Assembly: GCA_021816925.1 (NCBI GenBank)
Contig: JAKAWQ010000033.1
Coordinates: 1-41,500 of the forward strand
Source of the DNA: Pseudomonadota bacterium
GTDB taxonomy: Bacteria; Pseudomonadota; Alphaproteobacteria; Acetobacterales; Acetobacteraceae
Direction: 5' to 3'
Length of the DNA: 41,500 nucleotides
Part shown: piece by piece, positions 6,762 to 15,231 of the stretch
Numbering within the stretch: position 1 is the first letter of the stretch
How the letters are laid out: each line of letters starts with the position of its first letter
Position numbers and translations under genes: made by a program
The notes under the pieces: generated by a model
Told to the model about the DNA's origin: nothing
Databases searched by the model: none
What the model saw: the letters and a program-made list of their open reading frames with translations, nothing else

Positions 6762-9700
6762 TGCGAGGTGCTCTGTTCACCCGCTTCTTTCTCGAGGACG
6801 GCATCCGCGAAACCGAGGCATATCAATCGCACAACGCGAGCGACGTGCGCGACTTCGCCGATGCCGCCCGCGGCCGGTGGGCTGCGATCGCAGCCATGCC
6901 TCGACCCAACGAAGCCGAGACCGAGGCGGAGTTCATTTTTCCGGTCCTTGACCTCTTGGGCTGGCAGCACCTCCCGCAGCAGGAGCCGGGGCGCGGGCGC
7001 CGGGACATTGCCGATGCATTGCTCTTCACCTCCCCCGAGGCGAAGGACCAGGCACGCCGGCTGCAACCCGCGGATCGTTTCCGCCTGGGTGCGGTCGTCG
7101 TGGAGAATGAGGCGAAGGATACGCCGCTTGATCGGGCGAGTGGAAATGGCGAGACCCCATCCTCGCAAATCGTCCGCTATCTCGGCCGCGCAGAGGCGCA
7201 ATCCGGTGGTGCGCTGCGCTGGGGCTTACTCACCAACGGTCGATATTGGCGCCTCTATTGGGCGAATGCTCGGGCGCGAGCGGAGGGTTTCGTTGAATTC
7301 GACTTGCCAGCGCTGCTCGGGGACGTGCCGCCCCCAGCCCCGACCGGCGCCGACCCGCTGCATTGGCTGCGCATCTTCATGCTCCTGTTTGGCTGCACGG
7401 CCGTTGTCCCCCTCGGAGCAGGCCCTGAGACCTTCCTTGATACTGCGCTCGAGGAGGGCCGCCGTTATGAAGAGCGCGTGACGGCCGCGCTTTCCGCCGC
7501 CGTTTTCAATCGTGCGTTCCCCGACCTAATTGCTGCGATCGCTCGTGAGGCACGTGGAGCGCGTCCGGATGACCCGGCATGGCGTGCCGAGGCTCGCGAG
7601 GCCGGGTTACGGCTTCTCTATCGGCTGCTTTTCCTGTTCTTTGCGGAGGATCGCGACCTCTTGCCAGTCCATCACGAGGGCTACGCCTCCTACGCCTTGC
7701 GTGGCCTACGAGAAGAGGCAGCCGGCGCCATCGATCACAACCGGACGCTCTCGCCGCGTGCCCGCACTTGGTGGCCCCGCCTCGCCGCTCTCTTCCGCGC
7801 CATTGCCGATGGCGATGCAGCTCTCGGGCTTCCGCCCTACAACGGCGGGCTGTTCGATGACAATGCGGTGCCATTGCTTTCTGCCCTTTCTCTCCCCGAT
7901 GCCGTGCTGGCTCCGCTTCTCGACGCGATCTCGCGCCAAGCCGAAGGCGACGTACGGCGTTGGATCAACTACCGCGACCTCTCCGTCCAGCAGCTCGGCA
8001 GCATATACGAACGTCTTCTCGAACAGGACCTGGTCGCCGATGGCGCAGGCGGAGTGACCCTTCGGCCTAACGTTTTTGCGCGGAAGGCAACGGGCTCCTA
8101 CTACACCCCCGACGAGCTGGTTCGCCTGATCATCCGCCGTGCTATCGGCCCACTGCTCGACGAACGTCGGGAGCGATTCCGTTCGAGAGCGGAGTCGCTC
8201 GCTCACGACCGGCGCCCGAAAGCGGACCGGCTCCGGCTCCTGGCAGGCTTGGACCCGGCGCAAGCCTTCGTTTCCCTCCGGGTTTGTGATCCGGCCATGG
8301 GCTCCGGTCACTTCCTCGTCTCACTGGTGGACCACCTCGCGGATGACGTGCTGACCGCCATCGCTGAAGCGCCGGCTATCGTCACCTGGGCGGATCCTGG
8401 GCAACCCTACCGCTCTCCGCTTGCAGAACGCATCGATGGTCTGCGCCGGCATATCCGCGCGGAGGCAGCACTCCATGGCTGGGTGGTTCGCGAGGATCAG
8501 CTGGACGACCGCCACCTCGTGCGGCGGATCATTCTCAAGCGGGTGATCTACGGGGTCGACCGCAATCCGATGGCGGTGGAGCTGGCGAAGCTATCGCTAT
8601 GGCTGCACTCTTTCACAGTCGGTGCTCCGCTCTCCTTTCTCGATCACCACCTTCGCTGCGGCGACTCCCTGTTCGGAGAATTCGCCGGCCCTGTCGAGCA
8701 GGACTTGCGTCAGCGGTTTGGGCTGATGATGAGCCAGGCTGTCGTTCGGGCCCGGCAGTCTGCCGCCGGCATGGCAATCGTTGAAGGCCTGACGGACTCC
8801 GATATCGGCGAAGTGCGGTCGAGCGCCACTGCGTTCGCCGGAGTAGAGGAAGCAACCGCGGAGCTTCGTTCCTTTCTCGACCTTTACCACGCATCGCGGT
8901 GGCTGGAGGTCAAGGATGATGCCGAGCTGGCGGGGCGCGACATGCTGTTCGGCGGCGCCTATGGCGATCCGGTGAAAGTCGCCGCCGGAGCGGAGCTCAA
9001 CCCGCCAAGAGCTGACGCCGCTATCAAGCGGGTCGGCAGAAGGATGGTAAACTTATCACCCGTGGATGCGCATGCGGCGGTTGGACGCTTCGTCGCGACC
9101 GCCCGGCAATTGGCAAAAGAGCGCCGCTTCCTGCATTGGGAAGCAGCGTTTCCCGGAGTGTGGGACGAATGGGAGCAGGACGCCCCACTCGGCGGGTTCG
9201 ATGCCGTCATCGGCAATCCTCCGTGGGATCGGATGAAGCTCCAAGAGGTGGAGTGGTACGCCGCCCGCGTGCCGGCTATCGCCCATGCCCAGCGGGCGGC
9301 CGATCGCAAGCGGATGGTAGAGGCGCTGCGGCAGCGGCACGATCCGGTGGCCGTGGACTACGGCCACGAGGCCTGGACGGCGGAGGCGGCAGCGAGGGTC
9401 GCGCGGGAGGTTGGCGCTTATCCGCTGCTATCAGGTGGGGACGTGAACATCTACGCCCTCTTCGTCGAGCGGGCGGCGCGGCTGGTGCGACCCGCGGGGA
9501 TCGTCGGCCTGCTCGTGCCCTCCGGCATCGCGGCCGACAAGGGGGCGGCACCATTCTTCCGCAGCATCAGCACCACCGGACGGCTGGCAGCTTTGCTTGA
9601 TTTTGAGAACCGGCGTTCCCGTTTCGGGCGGGCGCCGTTTTTTCCCGACGTGGATAGCCGCTTCAAGTTCTCCGCGCTGGTCTTCGGCGGCCAGCGGCGG

Positions 9701-10855
9701 ACCTTCCCGCAGGCAAACTGCGCGTTCTTCCAGCAGGACGCGGTGGAAGCCGAGACGAATGCTTTTCCCTTGGCGCCGGCCGACTTCGACGGCGTCAATC
9801 CCAACACCGGCACCGCACCGGTATTTCGCAGCCGCCGGGACGCCGAGATAACACGTGGCATCTATCAGCGCCTGCCGGTCCTGGTGGATCGGCGCACCGA
9901 TCCGCCGCGCCGCCTTTGGCCGGTGCGGTATTTCACCATGTTCCACATGACCAATGACTCGTCGAAGTTCCGCACTGCGGCGGAACTGGAAAAGCTCGGC
10001 GCCTACCGCGTCCAGGGCGGTGCCTGGGAGAAGGGACGCGCTCGGTGGGTGCCGTTGTTTGTTGGGCGAAGCGTTCACCAGTTCGATCACCGAGCGGCGT
10101 CGGTCGCCGAGAACTCCGAGAACTTGCACAATCCATTCACAAGCGAGGCGTCAACGCCGGAGCAGCACGCAAACCCCGCGTACGTGCCGACGCCCCAGTT
10201 CTGGGTCAGCGATGCCGACCTGCCTTTTCCCGAGGGGCTGAAATGGGCACTGGCGTTCCGTGACATTGCCCGCCCAACGGATGCGAGGACGGTCATCGCA
10301 TCCTTGGTGCCGCGAGCGGGGTTCAGCAATAAGCTGCCCCTGCTGCTGCCGGACGGCGACGCCGAGCACTATCGCCGCTTCGCTCCGTTGCTCGTCGCCA
10401 ACCTCAATGCGCTGGCGCTGGATTATGTGGCGCGGCAGAAGGTGCAGGGCACAACGCTCAACCTCTTCATTGTCGAGCAATTGCCGCTGGTGCCCCCCGA
10501 TGGCTTCAAGCACCGCTTTGGTCCGAGGGCCGCCGAAGAGATCATCCGCGAGGATGTGCTGCATCTCACCTATACCGCGCACGACATGGCCAGCTTCGCC
10601 CGCGACCACGGCTGTCATGCCCAGCCTTTTTCCTGGGATGAGGAAGAGCGCCTCCGCCGCCGTGCGCGGCTCGACGCACTGTTCTTTCTCCTCTACGGTC
10701 TCGCCCGCGACGAAGCCGAATACGTGCTGAGCACCTTCCCGATCGTCCAACGCGAAGAAACCCAAAAATACGGTCGTTTCCGCTCGCGCGACCTGATCCT
10801 CGGCTACCTGGGTGCACTGGCGGCCGGGGTGACAGATGTAGAGGTGGTCGGTTAA
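6761..10855 (+). CDS. Type IIG restriction-modification enzyme (fused PD-(D/E)xK nuclease and adenine methyltransferase)
   Basis: A 1364-residue single-chain enzyme. N-terminal nuclease signs: the LGW element at 66-68, the acidic pair in RRDIADALL (D82, D85), ENEAK (E117-x-K119), and WGLLTNGRYWRLYWA near 155-170 that typifies type I/IIG nuclease domains. Then come a helical linker, YYTPDELVRLIIRRA just before the methyltransferase, motif I DPAMGSGH (about 510-517), GVDRNPMAVELAKLSLW, and the N6-adenine motif IV NPPW at about 819-822. The C-terminal 500 residues are target recognition and spacer-like. Such enzymes methylate one adenine and cut nearby when the site is unmodified. ATG 6761 is chosen because it shares a base with the preceding stop. 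PglX of BREX is an alternative look-alike, but no other BREX gene is present and a nuclease domain is. Co-transcription with cas1 makes it likely cargo or a functional partner of the element. Confidence 0.85.
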   Translation: MRGALFTRFFLEDGIRETEAYQSHNASDVRDFADAARGRWAAIAAMPRPNEAETEAEFIFPVLDLLGWQHLPQQEPGRGRRDIADALLFTSPEAKDQARRLQPADRFRLGAVVVENEAKDTPLDRASGNGETPSSQIVRYLGRAEAQSGGALRWGLLTNGRYWRLYWANARARAEGFVEFDLPALLGDVPPPAPTGADPLHWLRIFMLLFGCTAVVPLGAGPETFLDTALEEGRRYEERVTAALSAAVFNRAFPDLIAAIAREARGARPDDPAWRAEAREAGLRLLYRLLFLFFAEDRDLLPVHHEGYASYALRGLREEAAGAIDHNRTLSPRARTWWPRLAALFRAIADGDAALGLPPYNGGLFDDNAVPLLSALSLPDAVLAPLLDAISRQAEGDVRRWINYRDLSVQQLGSIYERLLEQDLVADGAGGVTLRPNVFARKATGSYYTPDELVRLIIRRAIGPLLDERRERFRSRAESLAHDRRPKADRLRLLAGLDPAQAFVSLRVCDPAMGSGHFLVSLVDHLADDVLTAIAEAPAIVTWADPGQPYRSPLAERIDGLRRHIRAEAALHGWVVREDQLDDRHLVRRIILKRVIYGVDRNPMAVELAKLSLWLHSFTVGAPLSFLDHHLRCGDSLFGEFAGPVEQDLRQRFGLMMSQAVVRARQSAAGMAIVEGLTDSDIGEVRSSATAFAGVEEATAELRSFLDLYHASRWLEVKDDAELAGRDMLFGGAYGDPVKVAAGAELNPPRADAAIKRVGRRMVNLSPVDAHAAVGRFVATARQLAKERRFLHWEAAFPGVWDEWEQDAPLGGFDAVIGNPPWDRMKLQEVEWYAARVPAIAHAQRAADRKRMVEALRQRHDPVAVDYGHEAWTAEAAARVAREVGAYPLLSGGDVNIYALFVERAARLVRPAGIVGLLVPSGIAADKGAAPFFRSISTTGRLAALLDFENRRSRFGRAPFFPDVDSRFKFSALVFGGQRRTFPQANCAFFQQDAVEAETNAFPLAPADFDGVNPNTGTAPVFRSRRDAEITRGIYQRLPVLVDRRTDPPRRLWPVRYFTMFHMTNDSSKFRTAAELEKLGAYRVQGGAWEKGRARWVPLFVGRSVHQFDHRAASVAENSENLHNPFTSEASTPEQHANPAYVPTPQFWVSDADLPFPEGLKWALAFRDIARPTDARTVIASLVPRAGFSNKLPLLLPDGDAEHYRRFAPLLVANLNALALDYVARQKVQGTTLNLFIVEQLPLVPPDGFKHRFGPRAAEEIIREDVLHLTYTAHDMASFARDHGCHAQPFSWDEEERLRRRARLDALFFLLYGLARDEAEYVLSTFPIVQREETQKYGRFRSRDLILGYLGALAAGVTDVEVVG

Positions 10856-11108
10856 AGGCGATGTTCGAGCTTGCGATACAACTTTCTGCCAGACGGTGCA
10901 TAGGCGACATACCCCGCTATAACGCGGCACTCCGGTGGCAATGCTGCCGCTTAGTCAGTTGCTGGGCGTCGCCTCATCACTCCGGCCCCGGCTTAATACC
11001 CGCCCGAGGGAGCTACCCATGGCGGACTGATCTACCCCCGAATATTAGAAATGTGGGGTAAGATGGCAAACTCGCCACTCGGTGAGGTTTTTAGCTCCTT
11101 TGGTCGGA
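10856..11108. other. Intergenic stretch after the restriction-modification gene
   Basis: No supported gene. The base composition becomes less GC-rich towards 11030-11110. A TATAAC box at about 10918-10923 could be a promoter -10 for the following small genes, but I see no convincing -35. This is a candidate zone for the right end of the element; no repeat could be matched because the left end is missing. Confidence 0.4.
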
Positions 11109-11639
11109 ATGTCCGAAACGCCGAACCCACTCCGACTACCAAACCGTTACTGGAAACAGCTCGAGCAGCTGAAGGCAGCTTCGATTTGCATCCGTTTATA
11201 CCGCAATCGCCTCGCACGCTGGGTGCGGTGGGTCGAGATCGTTAAGGCGATCGGTTCGTCAGGGGGAATCGCCGGCTGGGTGATCTGGAGGGACTGGCCC
11301 TTCCTGTGGTCGGGGGTAATCGCCGCGTCTCAGTTCCTCGACGCCATGAAGGGCGTCTTTCCCTTCACGCAGCTGCACAAGGCGGCAAGTGATCTGACGG
11401 TGGCTCTTGAGCTAATCTGCATCGACGCCGAGGGAGAATGGGAGAGTATTTATGGAGGCAAGATACCCATCGAGGGCATCATAGAGCGCATAGCGCGGCT
11501 GAAAAAGGTTCAACTCGAGGCCGAGCGCAAACATTTCCCCGAAGGTTTCGAACCGAGCCAAAGTATTATTAGGCTTGCGACCCAAGAGGCGGAAGCCTAT
11601 TTTTCCGCGATGTATGATGAGGCCAATAGCGATGATTAA
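11109..11639 (+). CDS. Predicted two-helix membrane protein, SLATT-like
   Basis: A 176-residue protein. Two hydrophobic helices lie at about 46-61 (IVKAIGSSGGIAGWVIW) and 65-82 (FLWSGVIAASQFLDAM), preceded by a basic helix and followed by a long charged helical tail with coiled-coil character (ERIARLKKVQLEAERKHFP). This layout resembles SLATT-domain proteins, which are thought to form membrane pores in conflict systems, but the match is by architecture only. The start is uncertain: ATG 11109 is preferred, GTG 11082 is in frame upstream, and neither has a strong ribosome site. The next small gene overlaps its end by 8 bases, so they form a pair. It lies in lower-GC sequence than its neighbours. 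Confidence 0.65.
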   Translation: MSETPNPLRLPNRYWKQLEQLKAASICIRLYRNRLARWVRWVEIVKAIGSSGGIAGWVIWRDWPFLWSGVIAASQFLDAMKGVFPFTQLHKAASDLTVALELICIDAEGEWESIYGGKIPIEGIIERIARLKKVQLEAERKHFPEGFEPSQSIIRLATQEAEAYFSAMYDEANSDD

Positions 11640-11838
11640 ACGTCAGCAAAGCCGTGGCAAAAGCCAGCAGGACGAGCCAATTGCGAAGAGTATATTCCCG
11701 ACGTTCGATGTCAACGTTCCAATGCCACGCCGGACGGCCGTTCCACCTCAGGCTAAAGTGCCGAGCAAATCGAGGCCAGACACGGCTCCTGCGGCGGAGA
11801 AACCAGCCACGTCGCCGAAATCTTTACAGGACGATTAG
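11632..11838 (+). CDS. Small basic protein coupled to the membrane protein
   Basis: A 68-residue frame starting at ATG 11632 inside the last codons of the upstream gene (ATGATTAA overlap), which favours translational coupling. The product is hydrophilic, rich in Lys, Arg, Ser, Pro and Gln, and probably disordered, with FDVNVPMPRR in its centre. I do not recognise it. The overlap is the main reason to call it; its composition alone would not be enough. Confidence 0.4.
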   Translation: MIKRQQSRGKSQQDEPIAKSIFPTFDVNVPMPRRTAVPPQAKVPSKSRPDTAPAAEKPATSPKSLQDD

Positions 11839-11944
11839 GCAACGGCGAGACCTAGCGTCACGTCAGCAGGCGGCAAAACGGACATTGTTGCGCTAGCCGC
11901 TATTGCGGACGATATTCGCACGGCCGGTCGCACGCGAGGTCATT

Positions 11945-12157
11945 ATGGCCGTGACATACGAGATTGAAGAGATTCGATCACCCGACGGAACCTCTCGGTT
12001 CGCGGTGGTCGTAAAGACGCCGTCCTATACGCAGATTATCGGTGCGGCTGACTCGCGCCTACCGCCAAGTTACACACCCGGTTTTTGGTCAATTGCTGAA
12101 GCCCAAAGGTTCATTGCCGGGGACAAAGTGAGAAGAGGTGTGGCACACTCCGAGTAA
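11945..12157 (+). CDS. Small hypothetical protein
   Basis: A 70-residue protein. GAGG sits five bases before the ATG at 11945, which decides the start over an in-frame upstream codon. The sequence alternates hydrophobic and polar residues (TYEIEEIRS, RFAVVVKT, TQIIGAAD) like a small beta-sheet protein and ends in a short helix with a basic tail. No family recognised. It stands alone between the membrane-protein pair and the tandem-HTH gene. Confidence 0.55.
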   Translation: MAVTYEIEEIRSPDGTSRFAVVVKTPSYTQIIGAADSRLPPSYTPGFWSIAEAQRFIAGDKVRRGVAHSE

Positions 12158-12384
12158 AAATGGCACATTCTGAGGTTACCTTGGCTTCTTGAACGCTCAC
12201 GCAACAGGGGGTCAACTTCAGTTTTTAGGTATAATTTGGTTCAAAATACATCTTCCTCACCGATCACTTCGTTCCGCTAGGCGTTATATACAGCCCCGCA
12301 TGGCCAGTTGCTTTCCCCCACCTGCCGGAATGTCCCGAGGCAATCACCTTCGGAGACCAAGCGCTGACGGCGGTTCGCGAGGCA

Positions 12385-12804
12385 GTGGCCGCCCATGGTG
12401 TGCAGGCGATTGCCCGCAAGGCCCGGTTATCACGGCAGCACCTGTATGACGTTTTGGCTGGGAGAAAAACGCCGCCGGACGTGATGGTGCTGAAGCTGGC
12501 GAGGGTTGCCCATGGCCTCACGGCAGCGCAGCCAAAGGCCGAGGACGTGCTTCCAGCCGTCGAACAACGTTGCGAAGAAATCGGGCGCCGCCGCTTCGCC
12601 CGCCTGGCTGGGATCAACGATGGGCACCTTGGCCGCATCCTCGCCGGCACACGCCGGCCGTCGGCGGCAACCCTCAGCAAGCTCGTCCGGGCCTTGGCGG
12701 ACTACGCGAGGCAGTCACCCGAGGCAGAAGCCGCGGCGTTCGATCATGCCAACGTTCAGGCGGCCCCGGGTTCTGCTTTGCCAACCGCCCCGTCGGCTGG
12801 CTGA
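12385..12804 (+). CDS. Tandem helix-turn-helix protein, probably N-terminally truncated
   Basis: From GTG 12385 the frame gives 139 residues with two XRE/Cro-type HTH units: AIARKARLSRQHLYDVLAG (about 9-27) and FARLAGINDGHLGRILAGT (about 71-89). The frame is open upstream to about 12228, and the sequence just before the GTG (ITFGDQALTAVREAVAAHG) reads like the expected first helix of the HTH, yet no ATG or good GTG lies there. The gene may therefore be a truncated copy whose original start has been lost, or it may use a non-standard start. The upstream strip (12158-12384) shows nothing else. The first HTH resembles the C-terminal DNA-binding part of small antitoxin-type regulators. Confidence 0.5.
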   Translation: MAAHGVQAIARKARLSRQHLYDVLAGRKTPPDVMVLKLARVAHGLTAAQPKAEDVLPAVEQRCEEIGRRRFARLAGINDGHLGRILAGTRRPSAATLSKLVRALADYARQSPEAEAAAFDHANVQAAPGSALPTAPSAG

Positions 12805-12892
12805 TATATCAGTGCCGAAGCCCGATACCCATTCCATTCCTGTTTCGTAATGCTGCCAGAGTGTAAGCTCTCCCGGATATCACTATACCCGT

Positions 12893-12911
12893 CCAGGGGC
12901 AGGGCCCCTGG
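12893..12911. terminator. GC-rich hairpin between accessory region and chromosome
   Basis: A perfect 8-base stem (CCAGGGGC / GCCCCTGG) with a 3-base loop is followed by a pyrimidine-rich run containing CTCTTT. It could end transcription of the tandem-HTH gene on the plus strand. A mobile-element-associated repeat is an alternative reading. Confidence 0.5.
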
Positions 12912-13029
12912 CCCTCTTTCATCCCCTCGCCGCCGCAGCCGCTGCCGGCCGGCCCTTCGTGGCCGATTCTGATAACGTGGCGAGGGGGATATCCCGCGAA
13001 TCCCCGCGCGAACGTACCCGAGGCAAATC

Positions 13030-14352
13030 ATGAATCGGCGTTTGCTGTCCATCGGCCTGCTGACAGCCTTCGGAGCGCTTCTCGCGCCGGCGATCCTGCG
13101 CGCTCAGTCGCACCCTCGGTCCTCCATGGCTCTCGGTGAAACGCCCGCCGACGCCGGAAGAGCCGCCGCCCGCCCCGACCCGCCCTCGCCACCTCGCCCC
13201 CTCTCGGGCCTGCACGCCGTGCCCATTCCCGAGCCGGGCCTGCGAGGCGGCCTCGACGCAATCGCCCTGGTGCGCTCCGGCAATGCCTGGGCCGTCGGCG
13301 CGTACCAAACAGCGTCTTCCGACCTCACCCTGGCAATGCACTTCAATGGACGGCGATGGCACGTCGTCTTTACGCCAAATCCGTCCGCCGGCTGGGCCCA
13401 CTTCTTCAGCGTCGCGGGCAAAGGGGCGAACGACGTCTGGGCAGTGGGCACCTACGCACCGACCAACGCCGGATGGCCCAATCTTGCGTTCCGCGCCCTC
13501 GCGGAGCACTGGGACGGGTCGCGCTGGAGAGTGATCTCCACACCGAACGTCGGAGCGGCCGAAACGCTCTTCGGTGTCGCCGTGCTCGGGCCTGCCGATG
13601 CCTGGGCGGTCGGCGGCTCCTACAATTCGAAAATCTCCTTCCAGAACCTCCAATGCGAACACACCGCCCACACGCTCATTGAGCACTGGAACGGCCGCGC
13701 CTGGAGAGTCGTCCCCGGTCCCGATCCCGGACGAAGCGCGTCGTTTCCGCAGCCGTGCGGCCCGTCGCATCCGCGCACCACCGTGAACGTGCTCTCCGGC
13801 ATCGCGGCCGTGCGTCCGGGTGACCTGTGGGCCGTCGGTCATTACTGGGATGGCACGGCGAACCGCACATTGGTGGAGCACTGGAACGGCCGGCGCTGGA
13901 GTCTCGTGCCTTCCCCCAATTCAAGTGCCGCGGAAAATGTTCTCTATGTTCCCGCGGCCGCGTCGCTGCGCGTTGTCTGGGCAGCCGGCACCTATCGGCC
14001 AGCTCCACGCGCCCACGACCGGACCCTGATCGAGCGCTGGAACGGGCGCGTCTGGCGGGTAGTTCCGAGCCCGAACGTGCCCGGCCAGGACAACCTGCTC
14101 TTCGGCATCGCCGCGCGGGGTCCCGACGCATGGGCGGTCGGCCGCCACGACGGCAGCGCCGGCGGCCCGCTGGCAGAGCATTGGGACGGCACCCGATGGA
14201 CAATCGTGCCCAGTCAAAAGGTCGGCCGCTGCGCCTGCACGAACAGCCTCAACGGCGTCGCAATCGGCCCCCTGGCAACCTGGGCGGCCGGAGAATTCAT
14301 CGGCGCGAACGTGCACAGGAGCGTGATCGAAGCCGGCCGGAGCCTGCACTGA
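13030..14352 (+). CDS. Exported beta-propeller protein with HWNG repeats
   Basis: A 440-residue protein with a signal peptide (basic start, hydrophobic 5-22, probable cleavage after AILRAQS). A Pro/Ala-rich linker follows to about residue 70. Then about six repeats of 50-60 residues, each with a DxWAVG box followed by HWNGxxWxVVPSPN (for example at HWDGSRWRVISTPNV and RWNGRVWRVVPSPNV); the repeats match blades of an exported six- or seven-blade propeller. Such proteins bind ligands or polymers outside the membrane; no catalytic residue is evident. The ATG at 13030 has GAGG upstream. It stands alone, facing the Met-rich protein gene tail to tail 50 bases away. Confidence 0.8.
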   Translation: MNRRLLSIGLLTAFGALLAPAILRAQSHPRSSMALGETPADAGRAAARPDPPSPPRPLSGLHAVPIPEPGLRGGLDAIALVRSGNAWAVGAYQTASSDLTLAMHFNGRRWHVVFTPNPSAGWAHFFSVAGKGANDVWAVGTYAPTNAGWPNLAFRALAEHWDGSRWRVISTPNVGAAETLFGVAVLGPADAWAVGGSYNSKISFQNLQCEHTAHTLIEHWNGRAWRVVPGPDPGRSASFPQPCGPSHPRTTVNVLSGIAAVRPGDLWAVGHYWDGTANRTLVEHWNGRRWSLVPSPNSSAAENVLYVPAAASLRVVWAAGTYRPAPRAHDRTLIERWNGRVWRVVPSPNVPGQDNLLFGIAARGPDAWAVGRHDGSAGGPLAEHWDGTRWTIVPSQKVGRCACTNSLNGVAIGPLATWAAGEFIGANVHRSVIEAGRSLH

Positions 14353-14401
14353 AAGCCGCACCCGCCGTGCCGGACGCGCACCCGCTCACGAGCACCGCAC
14401 T

Positions 14402-14938
14402 CTACCCGGGCGGGATCGTCACCGTGAAGGAGGCCGCCTCGCCGTTCACCACCGCATCCACGCGCCAATGCCCCGGCGGCAGGCGCACGTTGTTCCCGTA
14501 ATGCCAGTCAGCAGGGCCGGAGTGGATGCCGTACATCGCTGCGATCGGCACGGTCTGCGCGCGGCCGCTCGCCAGGTCGATCACGCGGATGCTCACATGT
14601 GCGTCCTTCACCACTGCACCCGAGATCTTGTCCCACACATGCAGCTCGAGATGGTGCCAAACGCTCGGGCGCATCGCCGTCCCGTTCCCCATGCCGGCCG
14701 GCATGGCCATCTTTCCGGCAGTCATCCCGCTCATCCGGCCGGCGACCATGATCTCTCCTTGCATGGGTTTGCTGCGGGCCGCCTCAGCCGGCGAGTACAT
14801 GTGTTCGAGCGGCCCGATATCGAGCTCCAGGCGGTAGCGGGCCGTATTCCCGAGAAGCTTCACCGGGGGTGCCGCCGCTGATCCCATGCCAAGCAGCGGT
14901 GCAGCCAGTGCGGCAACAAGAATTTCGCGTCGTTGCAT
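14402..14938 (-). CDS. Methionine-rich periplasmic protein, possibly metal-binding (Tp34/P19-like)
   Basis: A 178-residue protein whose start at 14938 is set by AAGGAGAGG just upstream. A signal peptide spans about 1-24 (ILVAALAAPLLGMGSAAA). A Met-rich insertion, GRMSGMTAGKMAMPAGMGNG (69-88), is followed by HHLELHVWD, VSIRVIDLASG, IAAMYGIHSGPADWHYGNNV and LPPGHWRVDAVV. The last blocks resemble the Ig-like Fe2+ transport accessory fold (Tp34/P19), where His and Met bind iron or copper, but no associated permease (FtrC/EfeU-like) is next to it. The role in copper or iron handling is an inference from the Met and His clusters. Confidence 0.7.
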   Translation of the reverse strand: MQRREILVAALAAPLLGMGSAAAPPVKLLGNTARYRLELDIGPLEHMYSPAEAARSKPMQGEIMVAGRMSGMTAGKMAMPAGMGNGTAMRPSVWHHLELHVWDKISGAVVKDAHVSIRVIDLASGRAQTVPIAAMYGIHSGPADWHYGNNVRLPPGHWRVDAVVNGEAASFTVTIPPG

Positions 14939-15231
14939 CACGCCCCTCTCCTTTTCCAGCTCGGCACAGGATCGCCGCGCGTTGCGACGCTGCCGGAACC
15001 CTTTCCGATCGTCGCCGTGACGCCCCGCCCGGATCCCGCTCGCCGGCCGATCATACGTCCCACGCCCGCCATGTTCATGCCCAATATCCATCGGATGCGC
15101 CGGCAACAGGGGCTGAACCGTCGCTCTGCCTCCTCGCCCGCAAGCTCGTAGAGCCGCGCCATCCCCCGCTCCTCCCCCTTGCCTCACGCCGCACCCCCGT
15201 TAGCATGCCCCGACCCTGAGGAAAAACGGCC

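Noticed and set aside
6761-10855. BREX PglX methyltransferase
   Set aside because: The protein has a PD-(D/E)xK nuclease domain at its N-terminus and no BREX partner (PglZ, BrxC) is present, so type IIG fits better.
10861-11061. 66-codon frame after the restriction enzyme gene
   Set aside because: Cys/Arg-rich random-looking product without a ribosome site.
1-12900. CRISPR array near cas1
   Set aside because: No regularly spaced repeats were seen on reading the region; the absence is part of the casposon argument but only holds for this window.
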